Assembly: GCA_014871385.1 (NCBI GenBank)
Contig: CM026424.1
Location: 21,738,449 to 21,802,448, forward strand
From: Ceratodon purpureus
Taxonomy: Eukaryota > Streptophyta > Bryopsida > Pseudoditrichales > Ditrichaceae
DNA: 64,000 bases
Direction of reading: 5' to 3'
Shown: positions 35,911 through 50,300 of the stretch, one piece after another
Position numbering within the stretch: position 1 is the stretch's first letter
Layout: every line of letters starts with the position of its first letter
Position numbers and translations under genes: made by a program
The notes under the pieces: generated by a model
Seen by the model: only the letters and a program-made list of their open reading frames with translations
Told to the model about the DNA's origin: nothing
Database searches by the model: none

Positions 35911-37040
35911 TGTACTTTTATTGAGTTTGTACATTTATCATTTTTTGTCACAGGTTTGATCCCGTGTAGGTGATTCCACACTTTTCACTCAAGTTAATCC
36001 AGTGTCTTTGTATTGAGAATTAAAATGCTCATTTGTATTAGTTCTTTTACTTGAATGTACTGATAGTTAAATGAATTGTGGTTGAAACATACCAAGAAAC
36101 ACTTCAGACTGAGATATTGGCCAAGGATCTGCCAAGTGCAGAAGTCGTTTATCAGTAACCATGACATTGGACGAGGCTTTAGTTGAGTCAGTTCAGGAAA
36201 ACCATCGGTCTTTGCTATGTACCAGGTTATACTAGCAATCTCCTCAAATGTGATATAACTCAGCAGGCGAAGTGGATGTTGCACAGCTGAATTTCTAAAG
36301 GTTTAGGTAGCGAACGAGGTTTTTTGTAAGAGCATCTTAAGCCTTTCTGTGATAGTAGGGGTGCTTTCCACAGATGTTCAAAGCAAAATTTTACTCACCC
36401 ACGTGACAGTAGACCTGTTATTGCTGCCAACTAATGGAAGCACACGGCAGCTCAATGTTGCAACACTTGATTTTAAAGAAAGCACCAATTTTTTAGGCTT
36501 AGCGCTCTTACAGGAATAATCTCGTCTGAATGTGCTTAACAGTATGGCGCTTAAATTGCACAGACTGTTTGTTGATTAGCACCTGGAGTTGTCGGATTGG
36601 CATTTGGGTTCCCAGATCGGGAGTTTTGCATATTCTACAGGTTTCAGGATTGGGAAGGCCAACACGACGGTCACGGTGCTCACAATCCAGGATGTTGATG
36701 GAATTAGAATTTGGGGTAAATCAAGGGTTGGGTTATATTGCTCACACCAAGTAAAGGTGCAGTTCTTGTGATGTGGTCAACAGAATTGCGGTTCATAGTT
36801 GAGTTGGTAGGTCGAGGTGAGATTGGGTTGAATGAGTTCAGCTCGTTTCCTGGATGAAAGAGAAGGTCGGACACTGATAAGCATCACTGTAGCGGTGCAG
36901 GAGTTCGAAGGGTGTCCTGTTCAATGTTCATGATTGGAATCCAACCATAACAACAGGGCAGCGCATAGTTCTGCGAAGAAGGCCATTTTTACAAGTTTAT
37001 GTGAGAAGCAGTTGTAGGTTAAATTATACCAACATGCCAG
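35911..37040. other. Spacer, no gene recognised
   Basis: AT-rich to mixed composition. No splice-supported coding exon or repeat is seen. Confidence 0.45.
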
Positions 37041-37058
37041 CTCTGACGATCCCCATTG

Positions 37059-37178
37059 CCCTTGCGATAAACCTCGCCCTCGTCTTAATGACGAGGCCCC
37101 CCAACCAGGGCTGTCATTGGAGGGGGCAAAAAGCCCCCTATATTTTGCATGTTGATGGAAAAAATTAAATTTAATTTA

Positions 37179-37257
<79 letters not shown>

Positions 37258-37444
37258 TAACTAAAATTAATCTAGTGGGTTCCCGAAGACTAATTCGGGG
37301 TCCCCGGTTTCATTAAAAATAAAAAAATTATTAAAAAAGGGCCGCAGGGCCCCTAAAAATAGATCAGGGAGGAAAGGAGAAAGGGGAGGAGGAGGGGGAG
37401 GGCCCGCCTCGTCATTAAGACGAGGGCGAGGTTTATTGCAAGGG
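37059..37444. mobile_element. Mutator-type MITE with 9-bp target duplication
   Basis: The element is 386 bp with inverted repeats of about 39 bp, beginning CCCTTGCGATAAACCTCGCC and ending in the near-exact complement. It is flanked by TCCCCATTG on both sides (37050-37058 and 37445-37453), the 9-bp duplication typical of Mutator-like elements. The inner part is non-coding and holds a (TA)n array at about 37,182-37,252, flanked by C-rich and G-rich runs. The inverted ends include a smaller palindrome around GTCTTAATGAC. Confidence 0.9.
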
Positions 37445-37453
37445 TCCCCATTG

Positions 37454-38339
37454 CTGCCAGCGTTACATGCAGCAGATGGTAGGTTTCTTACATGACACCT
37501 ATTATAGTTTTGAGCATCCGCACACTGGCGGATATCGTTGCTCTTTCAAAGTAGCAGTTTCCAATTCGTCTAGAAGTTATCCAAGTGCCACCTCCTGCTG
37601 GCCTTGGGCCACCCTGGAAGTTTGCTCAGAAAGCAGTAATTTCTAATATGTCAAGTTGTATTTCACAGAAACATTTTTCTGTATCGCGTAAGGATATCCG
37701 AATAGCCTGACTAAGTTTTTTCGTGAAGGCAAATCTTATCACTCGATTTCATACGAGAAGGCCATTTGTGCTCCATGCAACAATTCTGCCACTTCGCAGA
37801 GGGAATTTCGTCATTCTATTCTAACCGTGGCCTCCAGGATACAGTTTCTATTACTTTTGCAGAAAAATTGCCAAAGATGCATGCCGATCCAGATCAGGTG
37901 ATAAGATAAATTCTCTTCGTTCAGCGCAGGGGCATTCTTTGAAGGAACAGCACACTTCAAGGCATTCTAGTATTCTTTTTCTTCTGGAAGATCTGGAGTT
38001 GAGCCCACATTACACCTCCAGGGTGAAGTTTCGGTACATGTCTCTATCTCCAACCTCTGCATTTGCAGTTCGCCCATCAGTCAATGAGCACGTGTGTTGA
38101 ACCAAACCAAACGGCACGTCAATCGAGTGATGCAATCTTATGTTGTCGTTGAAGTTCTGACCATCAAGAATGAATTATTGCTTAAACATTGTAGTGCTCA
38201 CCTGTTAGCTTGAGACCCATTTGTGTGTATGAATCCAGAGCGTTCTCTAGGAGTAATCTCTTCTGTTCACGTTTAGTAGTATGCTGCATCTGAAGCAACT
38301 TTCGCTCTTCGTCTTCAATGTCAACAGAAGCGACCTGGA
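37454..38339. other. Spacer and likely catalase promoter / 5' leader
   Basis: No gene or strong repeat is seen. An upstream in-frame stop lies at 38277-38279, which supports the catalase start at 38340. Confidence 0.45.
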
Positions 38340-41014
38340 ATGATGGAACGAGGATTGGAGTATCTTGGTGTGTCGCCAAGGAAGCACGAGGAGAATGGAA
38401 GTGTGCGGAAGGGATTGAACCAGAAGCCATTGTACACCTCAGACGCCGGCCATCCAATCTCTGATGATGACAACAGGTGAAGCAGTGACTGCTGATGGTG
38501 TTTGGGCTGAGGCTGATTACTCGTATCAGAATTCCTTATTATCGGTCTTTTGTTCTGTCGTTTAGAGCATGCGTTATTATGATATATTTTTTAGATCTCA
38601 CTTGTCAATTGTGCTATAAGTCTTTTAAGCATTGGGAAACAAGTCTGTTAATTAAAGTTGGCAGTTGGAACTTACTAAAATGCGGCTTGACATCAAAACT
38701 TGATTTACGTTGCGCTTAATGGCTAGAAAACAATTTTATTCTTGGTTTGAACGCTTATTCTCAACCAAGACATGGTTTGCGCTTGGTCACCATGTAATCT
38801 ATTTGCTAGATGGATATTGATTCACGCAGCATTACAGAAACGTTTGTTACAACTATAACCATGCTTACATTTGTAGGTTTGAAACTGACTAATAAACCGA
38901 TCCCTGGCAGTCTGACAATCGGCGAAAGTGGAACCGGAATATTTGAAGACGTTCACTTGTTCGAGAAGAATGCGCATTTCAACCGGGAGCGCGTCCCTGA
39001 GCGTGTCGTACATGCTAATGGAACTGGAGCACATGGTTACTTCGAAGTCACACAGTATGCACCTCCTGATCTTCCATTCTGCCCGCTCTCTGATTTCCCT
39101 ACCTATTGAACCACAATTCGCAATTTAACTCGGTTTGATTGTGCAGTGATGTCACCGATCTTTGCAAAGCTTCGTTCCTGAGTGAAGTGGGGAAAAGGAC
39201 GCCTGTGCTGGGGCGATGGTCCTCTGTCACGGGGGAAACAGGCTTCCCCGACACGAACCGAGACCCCCGTGGATTCGCCCTGAAATTCTACACGGATGAA
39301 GGTAACTGGGACATGGTGGGCAATAATACGCCTGTCTTCTTCGTCCGGGACGCGTTGAAGTTCCCCGACCTCATCCACTCCCAGAAGCGGAACCCGCAAA
39401 CTCACATGAAGGACCCCAATGCATTCTGGGACTTCCTCAGCCTTGTTCCCGAAACTCTGCATCAGGTACGTTAAATATCATGCTGATCCAATATTTCGTG
39501 TCTTTGGGACTGTGCTGTGCTCGAGGTTTATGTTTAGTTTCTGGACTAATCTTTGGTGTGCATTTTCTGTGCCCAGGTCCTGATTACGTTCTCCCCTCGT
39601 GGTGTTCCCGATGGATACCGTCACATGCACGGCTATGGCTCACACACCTTCAAGTGGGTGAACAAGGAGGGCAAAGCGCACTGGGTGAAGTTCCACTTCC
39701 TGAGTGACCAGGGCATCAAGAATCTCCCTCATGAGCGTGCTGTGGAGCTGGCGGGGATTAACCCTGACTATGCCATCGAGGATCTGTTCCAGAACATTGA
39801 GAAGGGGAACGGTCCCTCGTGGACGTTCAAGGTGCAGGTCATGCCTCTGGAGGATGCCCCTTTCTACCGTTTCGATCCTTTCGACTTGACCAAGGTATAA
39901 ATCAATTTCCTTTTCGTAATCTGGACTGCCATCCAATGTGTTGGTCTATGCTGAACTTCTTATGTTTAACGTTCGATTAAATTGTATGTTGCTGAAATCA
40001 AACAGGTATGGTCACACAAGGACTATCCACTTCGCGAAGTTGGGAAGCTGAAATTTGACCGAAATCCTACCAACTATTTTGCGGAAATAGAGCAAGCATC
40101 GTTTTCGCCGGGACACATGGTGCCCGGAATTGAAGCATCACCAGACCGTGTCCTGCAATTTCGTCTAATTGCTTATGATGATGCCAGCCGGTATCGTCTC
40201 GGCGCAAATTACTTGCAGGTACTCATCTGGATCAAATTGCATTAGTAGTAATGCTCCAGCATGACGCCACCAGAATGACATCTTTCATACACTGCACAGA
40301 TTCTATTCTTGTATCACTATCAGGTGGATAATTTGTAACCAAAAAAACAGGCCTGGATTATTGAGTACGTGATTAAGCAAGCAAGCTTCTGAATTTGTTG
40401 TAACACTGGTGGTGCAGATACCCGTCAACCGGTGCCCTTTTGCGAAAGTGCAAAACTATGCTCGTGATGGACCCATGACTATCAGTGACAACGGTGGCAA
40501 CAAGCCCAACTATTACCCCAACTCATTCGAAGATCTGCCTCGCCCGGATCCTGCTCAACCTGGTGTTCACCCTTACAAGTAACTCACCCACTTTAAACAG
40601 TCTACCAGTCTCCCACCTTTGATTCAGAGTCCTTAGTTCTGTTTTCATTGTTAATCACGATCACCAGGTACCAGTCCAGTCGTCTCTTCTAGCCTTGAAA
40701 CTAATATATTAATATTCTTAATCAATCGATTCCATTACAGACATGACGGTGGAATTATGAGCCGAACACCACCAAAGAAATGGAGCGAGCAGGATGACTA
40801 CGAGCAGCCCAGGACTCTGTGGCAGCAGATGTCAGCCGAGGACAAGGAGATGACTGCAAAAAACATCGCCGGCCACATCCAAGGCGCCAAGGAGACGATC
40901 ATCCAGCGGCAGCTGGGCGTGTTCAGGCGCTGTGATGAGAGCCTGGCCAAGCAAGTGGAGGAGATGCTGGCTGTGAAGAGGAAGTCTCAGGACCCATATA
41001 CCATGGTGGCATAA
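38340..41014 (+). CDS. Heme catalase, small-subunit type
   Basis: Seven exons join in phase (38340-38476, 38911-39054, 39147-39465, 39577-39894, 40006-40218, 40418-40578, 40741-41014), giving 521 residues. Catalase turns hydrogen peroxide into water and oxygen. The distal His is in ERVVHANG (about residue 80), the Asn in [13 protein letters not shown], and the proximal heme Tyr in [14 protein letters not shown]. The start has two adjacent ATGs. The sequence [40 protein letters not shown] and [14 protein letters not shown] resembles animal, fungal and bacterial clade-3 catalases more than typical plant CAT1-3 proteins. The C-terminus (DPYTMVA) lacks an obvious plant peroxisomal signal. There is no C-terminal flavodoxin-like domain, so it is not the large-subunit type. 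The 3' UTR carries a duplicated ~95-bp segment. Confidence 0.93.
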
Positions 41015-41049
41015 CTTAGTTTGTTGCTAACTACAAGTTACACTTAGCA

Positions 41050-41225
41050 CATGAGTCTCTGAACCAGACTTTCATTGATCAGATGTTTATAGGTGGCCAG
41101 GTTTTTGCAACCTTGTTTGTGTTGTTTTGTAAACTTTGCATAGTCTCTGAATCAGACTTTGATTTAGATGTTTATAGGTAGCCAGGTTTTGTGCAAATTC
41201 TGTCTGTGTTGTTTTGTAATTCAGT
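41050..41225. repeat. Tandem duplication in the catalase 3' region
   Basis: Two adjacent copies of about 85-95 bp share GTCTCTGAA-CAGACTTT, GATGTTTATAGGT-GCCAGGTTTT and TGTGTTGTTTTGTAA with minor differences. They follow the catalase stop codon. Confidence 0.7.
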
Positions 41226-41239
41226 TTATTTTTGTTGTT

Positions 41240-42419
41240 CAAGATGTGATTGGAGAACAGTTCGACTGATCAGTCACTGCTCATCAAGGACCTAATGTTT
41301 CATCATTATTCATGAAAATGTGTATGCTTAAACTTGTGCTTGGTGTGTGGAGGGACTGTTCTCTCAGCATGAGTATTTGCAGATGAAGAAAGTCTGGTTT
41401 TTGTAAGCTTTTCTGGTGCAATCCCATTTGTTGTATCTATGATGAGGCAGTGACTGTGCTCTGCGCTGCTGGTAGAGAATTACTACCGTAGCACCAAAAA
41501 TAATTCCAAAAATAGAAAAGGATTTTTTGACAAAAATTTGAAAATAGAAGAAGTTAATTTTTGAAATTTTATGTTGTTTCTAAGCTAAATGAGGTCATTT
41601 TTGATGATTTTTGTTGGAAAACAAAAATCAAGAAATTCGATTTTTGGAAGGTGATTCTTATTTTTTTAGAAAAAATAAACGTGTATGTAGCATGTGGCAA
41701 ATCTACTATGGTACTATGGTATGTGACTTGCAAACTACCAAATTGACTGTTTTTGTTAATTTCATTGATTTACACAACCATTCATCTCTATTTGTGACTT
41801 GTTGTTTTAAATCAGTAGTCTCCGCATCAAAGCCGAGGTTACCTCCTTTATTTCTAAGTTTGAAGTCACAGGATTTTGACTATTGCTGTGATTTGTTCAG
41901 AGCTCAGAGAGAGGTGAAGAGACCTCACACGATTAGGGTTCCAAATGGTGCACAGTCTATCCCCGCTTTATATACTCAGACTCCCGGTTTAAAATTTCTT
42001 CAATTGTAATATAGATGTCTAAATTTACTGTTAAAATTTATTATAAAGTTTTATTATTTGATTCTAATAAATCCTAAACCCTAAACCCTATTATGTATTT
42101 AAAAATCTTATAAATATTTAGTTTGCAATAACATATTATCAATTATATATATACTTTTCCATGACTCGTATTAATTTTAAATTGAAATTAATAAATTTTA
42201 AAATGAATGAAAAGTATTGGCGCCTTTTTATAACCAAAATTTCATATTTATATATATTTGGAAATTTAAATAACTGATAGATATAAAATGTAAAATTGAA
42301 AAAAAATCTCATTTTTCTGAGTGTCTTTTATAAATGAATAAAAATAAAAATAAAATAAAAGTGATGGAAGAGGGGAACTCCCCGGAGAGAGGGGGCACCC
42401 GGGGGAACGAGGGGGGAGA
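41240..42419. other. AT-rich spacer with telomere-like motif
   Basis: Mostly AT-rich. CCTAAACCCTAAACCCTA occurs near 42,073-42,090. No gene is recognised. Confidence 0.5.
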
Positions 42420-42423
42420 GGGC

Positions 42424-42440
42424 AAACCCTAAACCCTAAA
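42424..42440 (+). promoter_or_regulatory. Telo-box (AAACCCTAAACCCTAAA) before RPS8
   Basis: Two and a half copies of the plant telo-box lie about 85 bp before the RPS8 start codon. This motif is typical of promoters of plant ribosomal-protein and translation genes and is bound by Myb-type telomere-repeat factors. A second copy lies 350 bp upstream. Confidence 0.75.
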
Positions 42441-42519
42441 GCCCCGAGGCCGCGCCCAGGAGAGGCTCTCTTTTGGCTTCGCTACCGCATCGCACTACCG
42501 GAGCTCCCTGCTCGCAACC

Positions 42520-43990
<1,471 letters not shown>

Positions 43991-43999
43991 GCTCATGAA

Positions 44000-46900
44000 C
44001 TTCTGCTAGTCATGTGCTAGGATCAGAATGATGTGTAAAGCGTTGGCAAGGGCATGCCTTGCCGAGGTTATTCGAAATCTATTGACACAGGCTTTTCTAT
44101 ATTGAAAATTCACAACCAGTCACGATTTGTATTCTGTATTGACCTAATGTATCAAAATTGCATTTGGTGGTCTTTTAAGTAGACATAGTAACTTCTACAC
44201 TTGTGCACGAGGCAACTGTCAACATTGTTTGAGCGTTCTGTCATGAGTCTGCTGGATCTGATGTCCAGCCTCATGAGTTCTTGTATTACCGATATGTTGG
44301 ATTCATGTCGAGAAAGCGTCATCTTGGAAAGTATTTGATTTATAATTGAATTGTCACACGTAAGCTGAATTTCCTCGAACTCCTGTTTTTGGTGACACGG
44401 AGAAACAAATGTTATCGTGGTCGCTCGCCTGTTGTCATCGTTATCTTCTGCTTGTTGCTGGTATTGACGTTTCCAGAAGGTAGGAAAATCCGAATTTGCT
44501 TTTCTTCACACCTCAGCGTGTCCACTTTGAAAAGTTTCTTCTTCAGTTACCGCATCGACACATATATTTGTGAGACCTTAGACGCCATGGGAAAGATGGC
44601 AAGGTTGGGCCGCAAGGACGTACGATGACCTGCATGGGAGAGGTGAGCATCCTCCATCTGCTTTTCTGTACACGAAAGTCGAGATAAACCATACTGTTTG
44701 TCATGACAGAATCCGCTAGTATAAAGAGCCGCAGGCAACCATGTCGATTGTGTTCGTTGAGCCGAGAGAAGGTTAGCATCTCCCTCGATAAGGACGAGAA
44801 CAGCCTTCGGGCTTCCACACATGAGGTTAAGGCTTCCCGTGTCTGGCTTGCCAGCGCGGATCTAAACCCAATTTTTTCATCCCTAAAACGCCCAGGGGCG
44901 AGCACCTGATCAGACACACTAGAAAGTAACAAGTGCCTATCTCTTAAACCGGGTACAGCAAAGAAAGCAGGAACACACTCTGCATAATACTGTGAGGACT
45001 TCCCACCTCTCTCAGAGTTCTTTTATAGTCACACTAGTAGTCGAGCTCGTTTGACCTTGTATTACGGTATCCTCAGCAGTGACGCGGATAGGCTCCGGAC
45101 TTCTGGAATGGAATGGAATGGAATGGAATGGAATGGAATTACAAAAAAATTGTAAAAATGTGTTTTTTTTCCTTCCCTCATTTTTAAGCTATTTTTCTTT
45201 GGTGTGTAGTGAAAAAAAAATCCTTCTATTATAAGTCAAAATTTTCTCGTGAAGATGCCAAAAATGCCTTATCTTTATTACATAAAAAAACAGATATTGT
45301 GTTCCTTTTTGTCATTGTTTATTTCTACTTTAAGAATAAATATAAATCTTTTTTTCAAGCGTATGGATTCAAATTCTTTATGAAAAGAACCTTAAAATAA
45401 TAATATAAATATTAGAAATAATATGAATCCATTTTCTTTTTTTAAAAAAAAAAATTTAAAAAATCACAATGCTACAATCTTTTGAAACCTTTAATATTTG
45501 ATACATGAGAAACTATCATATACACCATACCAGTATAGAATTTAGATTTTATATTGTGCAAAATAAAGTCTGTGTAGAATAGAAAAAATCAATGATTCTT
45601 ATTTAAAATTGTATTATTTTCTAATTTGTGCTTTCAAATTTAAGGAATTTTTTTATACATGATCTTTTAGTAGTCTTACGCAAAATCCTACAATTTTAGT
45701 TGCAAAAAAAATTTAAAAAATTAAAATTAAAAAAATAAATAAAAGTTTAATTAAATAATTATAAAAAAATTGGTTATTTCACTGTTTGTTTCGGAAACAA
45801 CGATATTGAAGTATTTTTGGTTTTAAATAGTCAAGAAACTCTAGGGGTATAATAACCAGGTTATCGGGTGCCATGTCAGTATGCCACAGAGGAAATGCCA
45901 TTCAATCTACAGGATGGATGCATCCATGTTACAGCAAAATGGAAATTGAGCCTCGTCCTGGACTGCAGTTAGGAATCCTCTCTCTCAAGCTCAAACTGCC
46001 AATACTTGTACAGTGCAGCAAACTCGTTCCTCAAGGTTTCGCACCGCATTCATTCAACAGATACTGAGGTAACTCTGGTCGACATAATGTCGTTTCAATC
46101 CATACTGCATACATCTTGTTAGATTGTGAAACAAAAGTTCCACACCATTCTCAAGTACAAATGCTTTGCAGCATTCTCAACTATAGCACCGTAATGGCGG
46201 CTGTTCTTTACAGGACAGTCAGTTGCACTCTCAAGCATGGGAAGGACTTGAATGGTCGAGATTATGAACTGCGCTGTGTTGATTAGTTGTGTGGAGCATT
46301 GTTCTTGTTTGCCATTCTTGCTCGTTTGTAGTGAGGCTTGAATTTTGATCAGCCTTATGAGATAAGGTTACAATATTGTCCATGGAAGATATACTGGAAT
46401 GAGTTTCGCACGTGAAATGATTTGGACCGGAACGAGATCAATTGAGATTTAAGCGATGGCGATCATGGCTGCTTGCCATGAACCATGTCTCCGAGCGTCA
46501 AATTATTTGCCCTGTACTCAGCTGGGATATTCCTTGCTGGAGATTAGGAAAAGGCCGGCCACAGTGAGCTTCTCACGCATTGAACTAAAACATGTAGGCT
46601 CTCGATTCAGTTATAATGCGTCCCGATGTATCCATACAGGGAGATTGAGGCTGAAGGAATTCGAGCATGATGTACTGAAAAGGAAGAATAGTATTTCTGA
46701 AAGATTACCATCATTTAATTATGTCAATTAAGGCCATGTCATGCTCTTGAGAAAAATTGTCGTGAATATTACTGCTAGGTGCAAGGTCTCAGCCTGCAAC
46801 GCGGAAGTGCTGGATTATTTGTCTGTGCGACCGAAGGAGGTGATAGCTCCATCAGAGATAGTGAGGGCAATGGCAACGGCAAGCAAAGTTGCAGTAGCCA

Positions 46901-47090
46901 TATATGGAGCCAAAGCACCTTTACCATATCTCGCAGATGTGGGTGCCTAGTTCGAGAACATGGTGCCTCGCTCAACCATGCAGTAGTTAATTGGGAAAGA
47001 GTACGACACATGGAGGTCAGAACGCCGCCACAGAAGAAATCGCTCATTTGTCTGTGCAAATGGTTCTAGAGTGCAGGGTTCAGGATTGGC
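44000..47090. other. Spacer, partly AT-rich, no firm gene
   Basis: The sequence holds AT-rich runs (45,150-45,800) and a GGAAT repeat. An open frame of 91 codons from 46456 has an Arg/Ser-rich N-terminus like a targeting peptide, followed by a second short frame from 46741. I see no family match or clean splice partner, so I do not call a gene. Confidence 0.4.
45107..45139. repeat. (GGAAT)n short tandem repeat
   Basis: Six or so GGAAT units in a row, flanked by poly-A and poly-T. Confidence 0.85.
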
Positions 47091-47092
47091 TA

Positions 47093-47373
47093 AGGTCGAC
47101 TGTCCTAAAAGCGCCCCCGACCCAAAAGCGCCCTGTTCTAATTCTCTTGATTGTGAGAAGACAGATGTACCTCATTTGTAGAGTGCGCATTTGGGTCAAA
47201 TCTTACTTAGCAGTTTGGAATTTTGTATAAAATTCAGAAATGCGAATTACATGTTGCAAATTTTTTCAATCCTTGTGAAACCTATTTAGAATGTGATCAT
47301 ATTTTATTTCAAATTTAATACTGCTAAAAATAGGTCAGGTCGCTTAAGTTGGTGCTTTTAGGACAGTCGACCT
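47093..47373. mobile_element. MITE with TA target duplication
   Basis: The 281-bp element starts AGGTCGACTGTCCTAAAAGC and ends GCTTTTAGGACAGTCGACCT, a perfect 20-bp inverted repeat. TA flanks both sides (47091-47092 and 47374-47375). The interior has no coding capacity. TA duplication fits a Tc1/mariner-type parent. Confidence 0.9.
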
Positions 47374-47379
47374 TAAGCT

Positions 47380-50300
47380 GAATATCCTGCACGGCATGAT
47401 TTCGCTTGATTGTCGATGGTTGTGACCAATCTCACGAGGGATGGATGTCGTTGCAGACGTTATGAACGAAATCCGAGCTGAGAGGTGGGTGTATCAGTCT
47501 TGAGATCGTGTAAAGCCGATGATGATCATGTTATCTCTTCCAAAGAATGTGTTGAAAACGGAGTCTGGATAAGGTAGAGACGGGTATTTCCGTCAGTTTA
47601 AGTCATTCGGCATATATGGTATTGTGAAAACTATCTGGATAAAATTTATACACATAGATGTTAGGTTGTAAATCACAATCTTTTTTTTTTTTTTTTTTTA
47701 ATTGAGAAATTTATCAAATTTTCATGAATATCTGAAGTGCAACACCGTAGACCACTATTTCTATGAGTAGGCACATGTATTACAAAGATTCTGAACCTTG
47801 ACGGGAATATCCATCTCTACCTTAGAAGTTTCATTTGAAGATTCTTGGGTCTGGTCATCCTCCGTAATCTTTGGTTGATTCAGATGTGATGTGCAGTTTG
47901 TGGATGTGGATGCCGTGTAGAGTGAAGTGATTTGGCTATCAAATGAGGACTTTGTCTTTGATGTTAATTTGTCTGAGGCGAAGAAGTTGCTGCACTTCTT
48001 GATGTCGTGAGAAGTTGAACGACCATGGAGCTTCGTCAACACAATCTTAGTTATGAAAAGAAGAATTTTGGTATACACATTAGTTTCAAGTTATCGATTT
48101 GCTTAATAGTTGAGACATGATTTGTGCAATTGATCCAAACTCCATCTACTTCACGGAAGCCTTGAAATCCTTTCTATATAAGTTTTCTAAGGGTGCGTGA
48201 TTTGTTCTAATAATGTTGCAACTCCCTTCTATATAGGTTGTCCAACAGTGTCTGATTTCTTTTGATAATGTATGCCATTGCAGATAAATGAGAATCAACC
48301 CTCTGCCTAATTATAATTCTTTGGTCTTCTTTATAAGTTCTAGAAATTGCACCTTGTTGTCAAAAGGATATCCAAGAGGATATTCAAGATGGTGTAAATT
48401 TGCTGTTTATACATGAAGGTGATGTTAGAGCATCAAAAATGACCACTTAATGTGTATAAAACATATTAATATTCAATTATATATAATATATTAATATTCA
48501 ATAGCATAATAACCTGCAGCCATAAATCACTTAGTAATTTTGAGATGTGATAGCATTAGCAAATACTTGCAATTAAAAATCATTGTACCATAATTGATTG
48601 CAACAACCGTCATGTCTTTTTACGGATGAGCCCATAAGTGAGATGTTTTCAATGATGTTAGTTTTGACTTAGACTTAGATAGGTAGGTGATTTCAATTTC
48701 ATAGATTTGACTTAAATTTTTGTAGATGCAATCTTTCAATGAATTCAATTTTTCATACAATTAAGAACTTAAAGAGCTACATCCTTAAGGTAGCTAGTGA
48801 CGTTTTCATAAGGAGTTATTCATCAGATATGGACATTTAGGTTTTGGACCTCAAAAATCCATCAAAAAATCAATTCAACTCCAAAAACATCAAAAAAATT
48901 AGTTCATATTCTTTTTATTTCCGTGACTTTTGTGAATTGTTATTAAACCTCCTATACTATTCAACCAGCACAAAGGCTCCAATGGTATTAGTTTATGGTC
49001 CCTCTACCTTACTACAGTGTGAACTAAGGAACTGAAGCACTTGCATCATGGGTCATGGCAGATGGCTGTCACATAGTACACCCCAGACTTGACTGCGGAT
49101 GTGACTTCTAAGTTAATCACTGAAGGTGAATAGGACCTTTCATGCAAGTGAGCTCTAACCTGTACCATTTCAAGCGGGTGATATACAGACACCATTATTT
49201 GTGCATAGAAGTACAGTTCATGGCAGTGGTAGTGATGTGCATGGGCTTGGTTCACCTTTGAACACGCCAGTAGTTCCCCAAAAAGCATTGAAGCCACAAT
49301 TACCACATGTGTCACAGTTGAGTGTGATTGAAGACTGAGATCAACTGACATATCTGAGTACTCATTTTTGTAATTCAAATGAGACATTGCCAAATTGCCA
49401 ATTGGTGTTTAGTCGAAGCCTGATTTGAAATACACAACCTTTCTGAGCTTGGGATAAGCCCTAGTAGATCAACTTGGACATAAATATTCATTTATCCATA
49501 GTTCTCCACATTGAATTCTAATGGACTTCTCCACTTCGAATCCTAATCCTTCCACATTCAGATTATTTCCTATGACATGAAGCCCATTTGCAGTTCATCA
49601 CCCATCAAAGGCATGGCTAACTATGTTAACCTCTGCCAACTATGTTAACCTCTGCCAACTATGTTAACCTCTGCCAACTATGGTGGGTACGAACTACGTA
49701 GTCTCCCAGTTGCACTCAAAAAAATAAAAAATCTTGTGTCAATTTGCATGGAGACTCATGGCTTTGTTGCTGTTGACAAGTTCTGCTCCTTTTCCAGTCA
49801 ATCATAAGTTGAGAATAAAGGAACATATGATGGAGTAGATGATTGATCTGGTAGACTCACAAGAATCAAGCCACAATTACAGGTGATGCACCTTTGCCTT
49901 ATCACCAACATCGCCCTGTCATCCAATTTTCTTATCATTGGTGGCTGAGAAGGATAGAGGATAGTGAGTCATTATTCAGATGTCTGCATTTCATTGGTAG
50001 ATATTTTAAGTATTTCCATAGTCTGAGAAAACAGTGTCCAAGAAGGCAGCACAATTTGTCAAATTGGCCCCATTGTCTCCTGTCCACTATCAGAAAAAGA
50101 TACCCCTACTTGTTGCAAATTGGAATCTAGCCTCTCCTTGGAGTGCATGCTTTGTCCTCAAAAGATATGTCTAGGATGGCGTCATTGGAAAGTCACTTTT
50201 GAGAAACTTGAAAATCAAAACTGACCTGCTATGTATTGTGACTTTGGTTAGTACTACGAATTTGTGTTCTTTGATAGTAGGCATTGCTAATAACTTAAAC

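Noticed and set aside
46456-46950. Two short consecutive ORFs with a targeting-peptide-like start
   Set aside because: No family match and no convincing splice site joining them to further exons.
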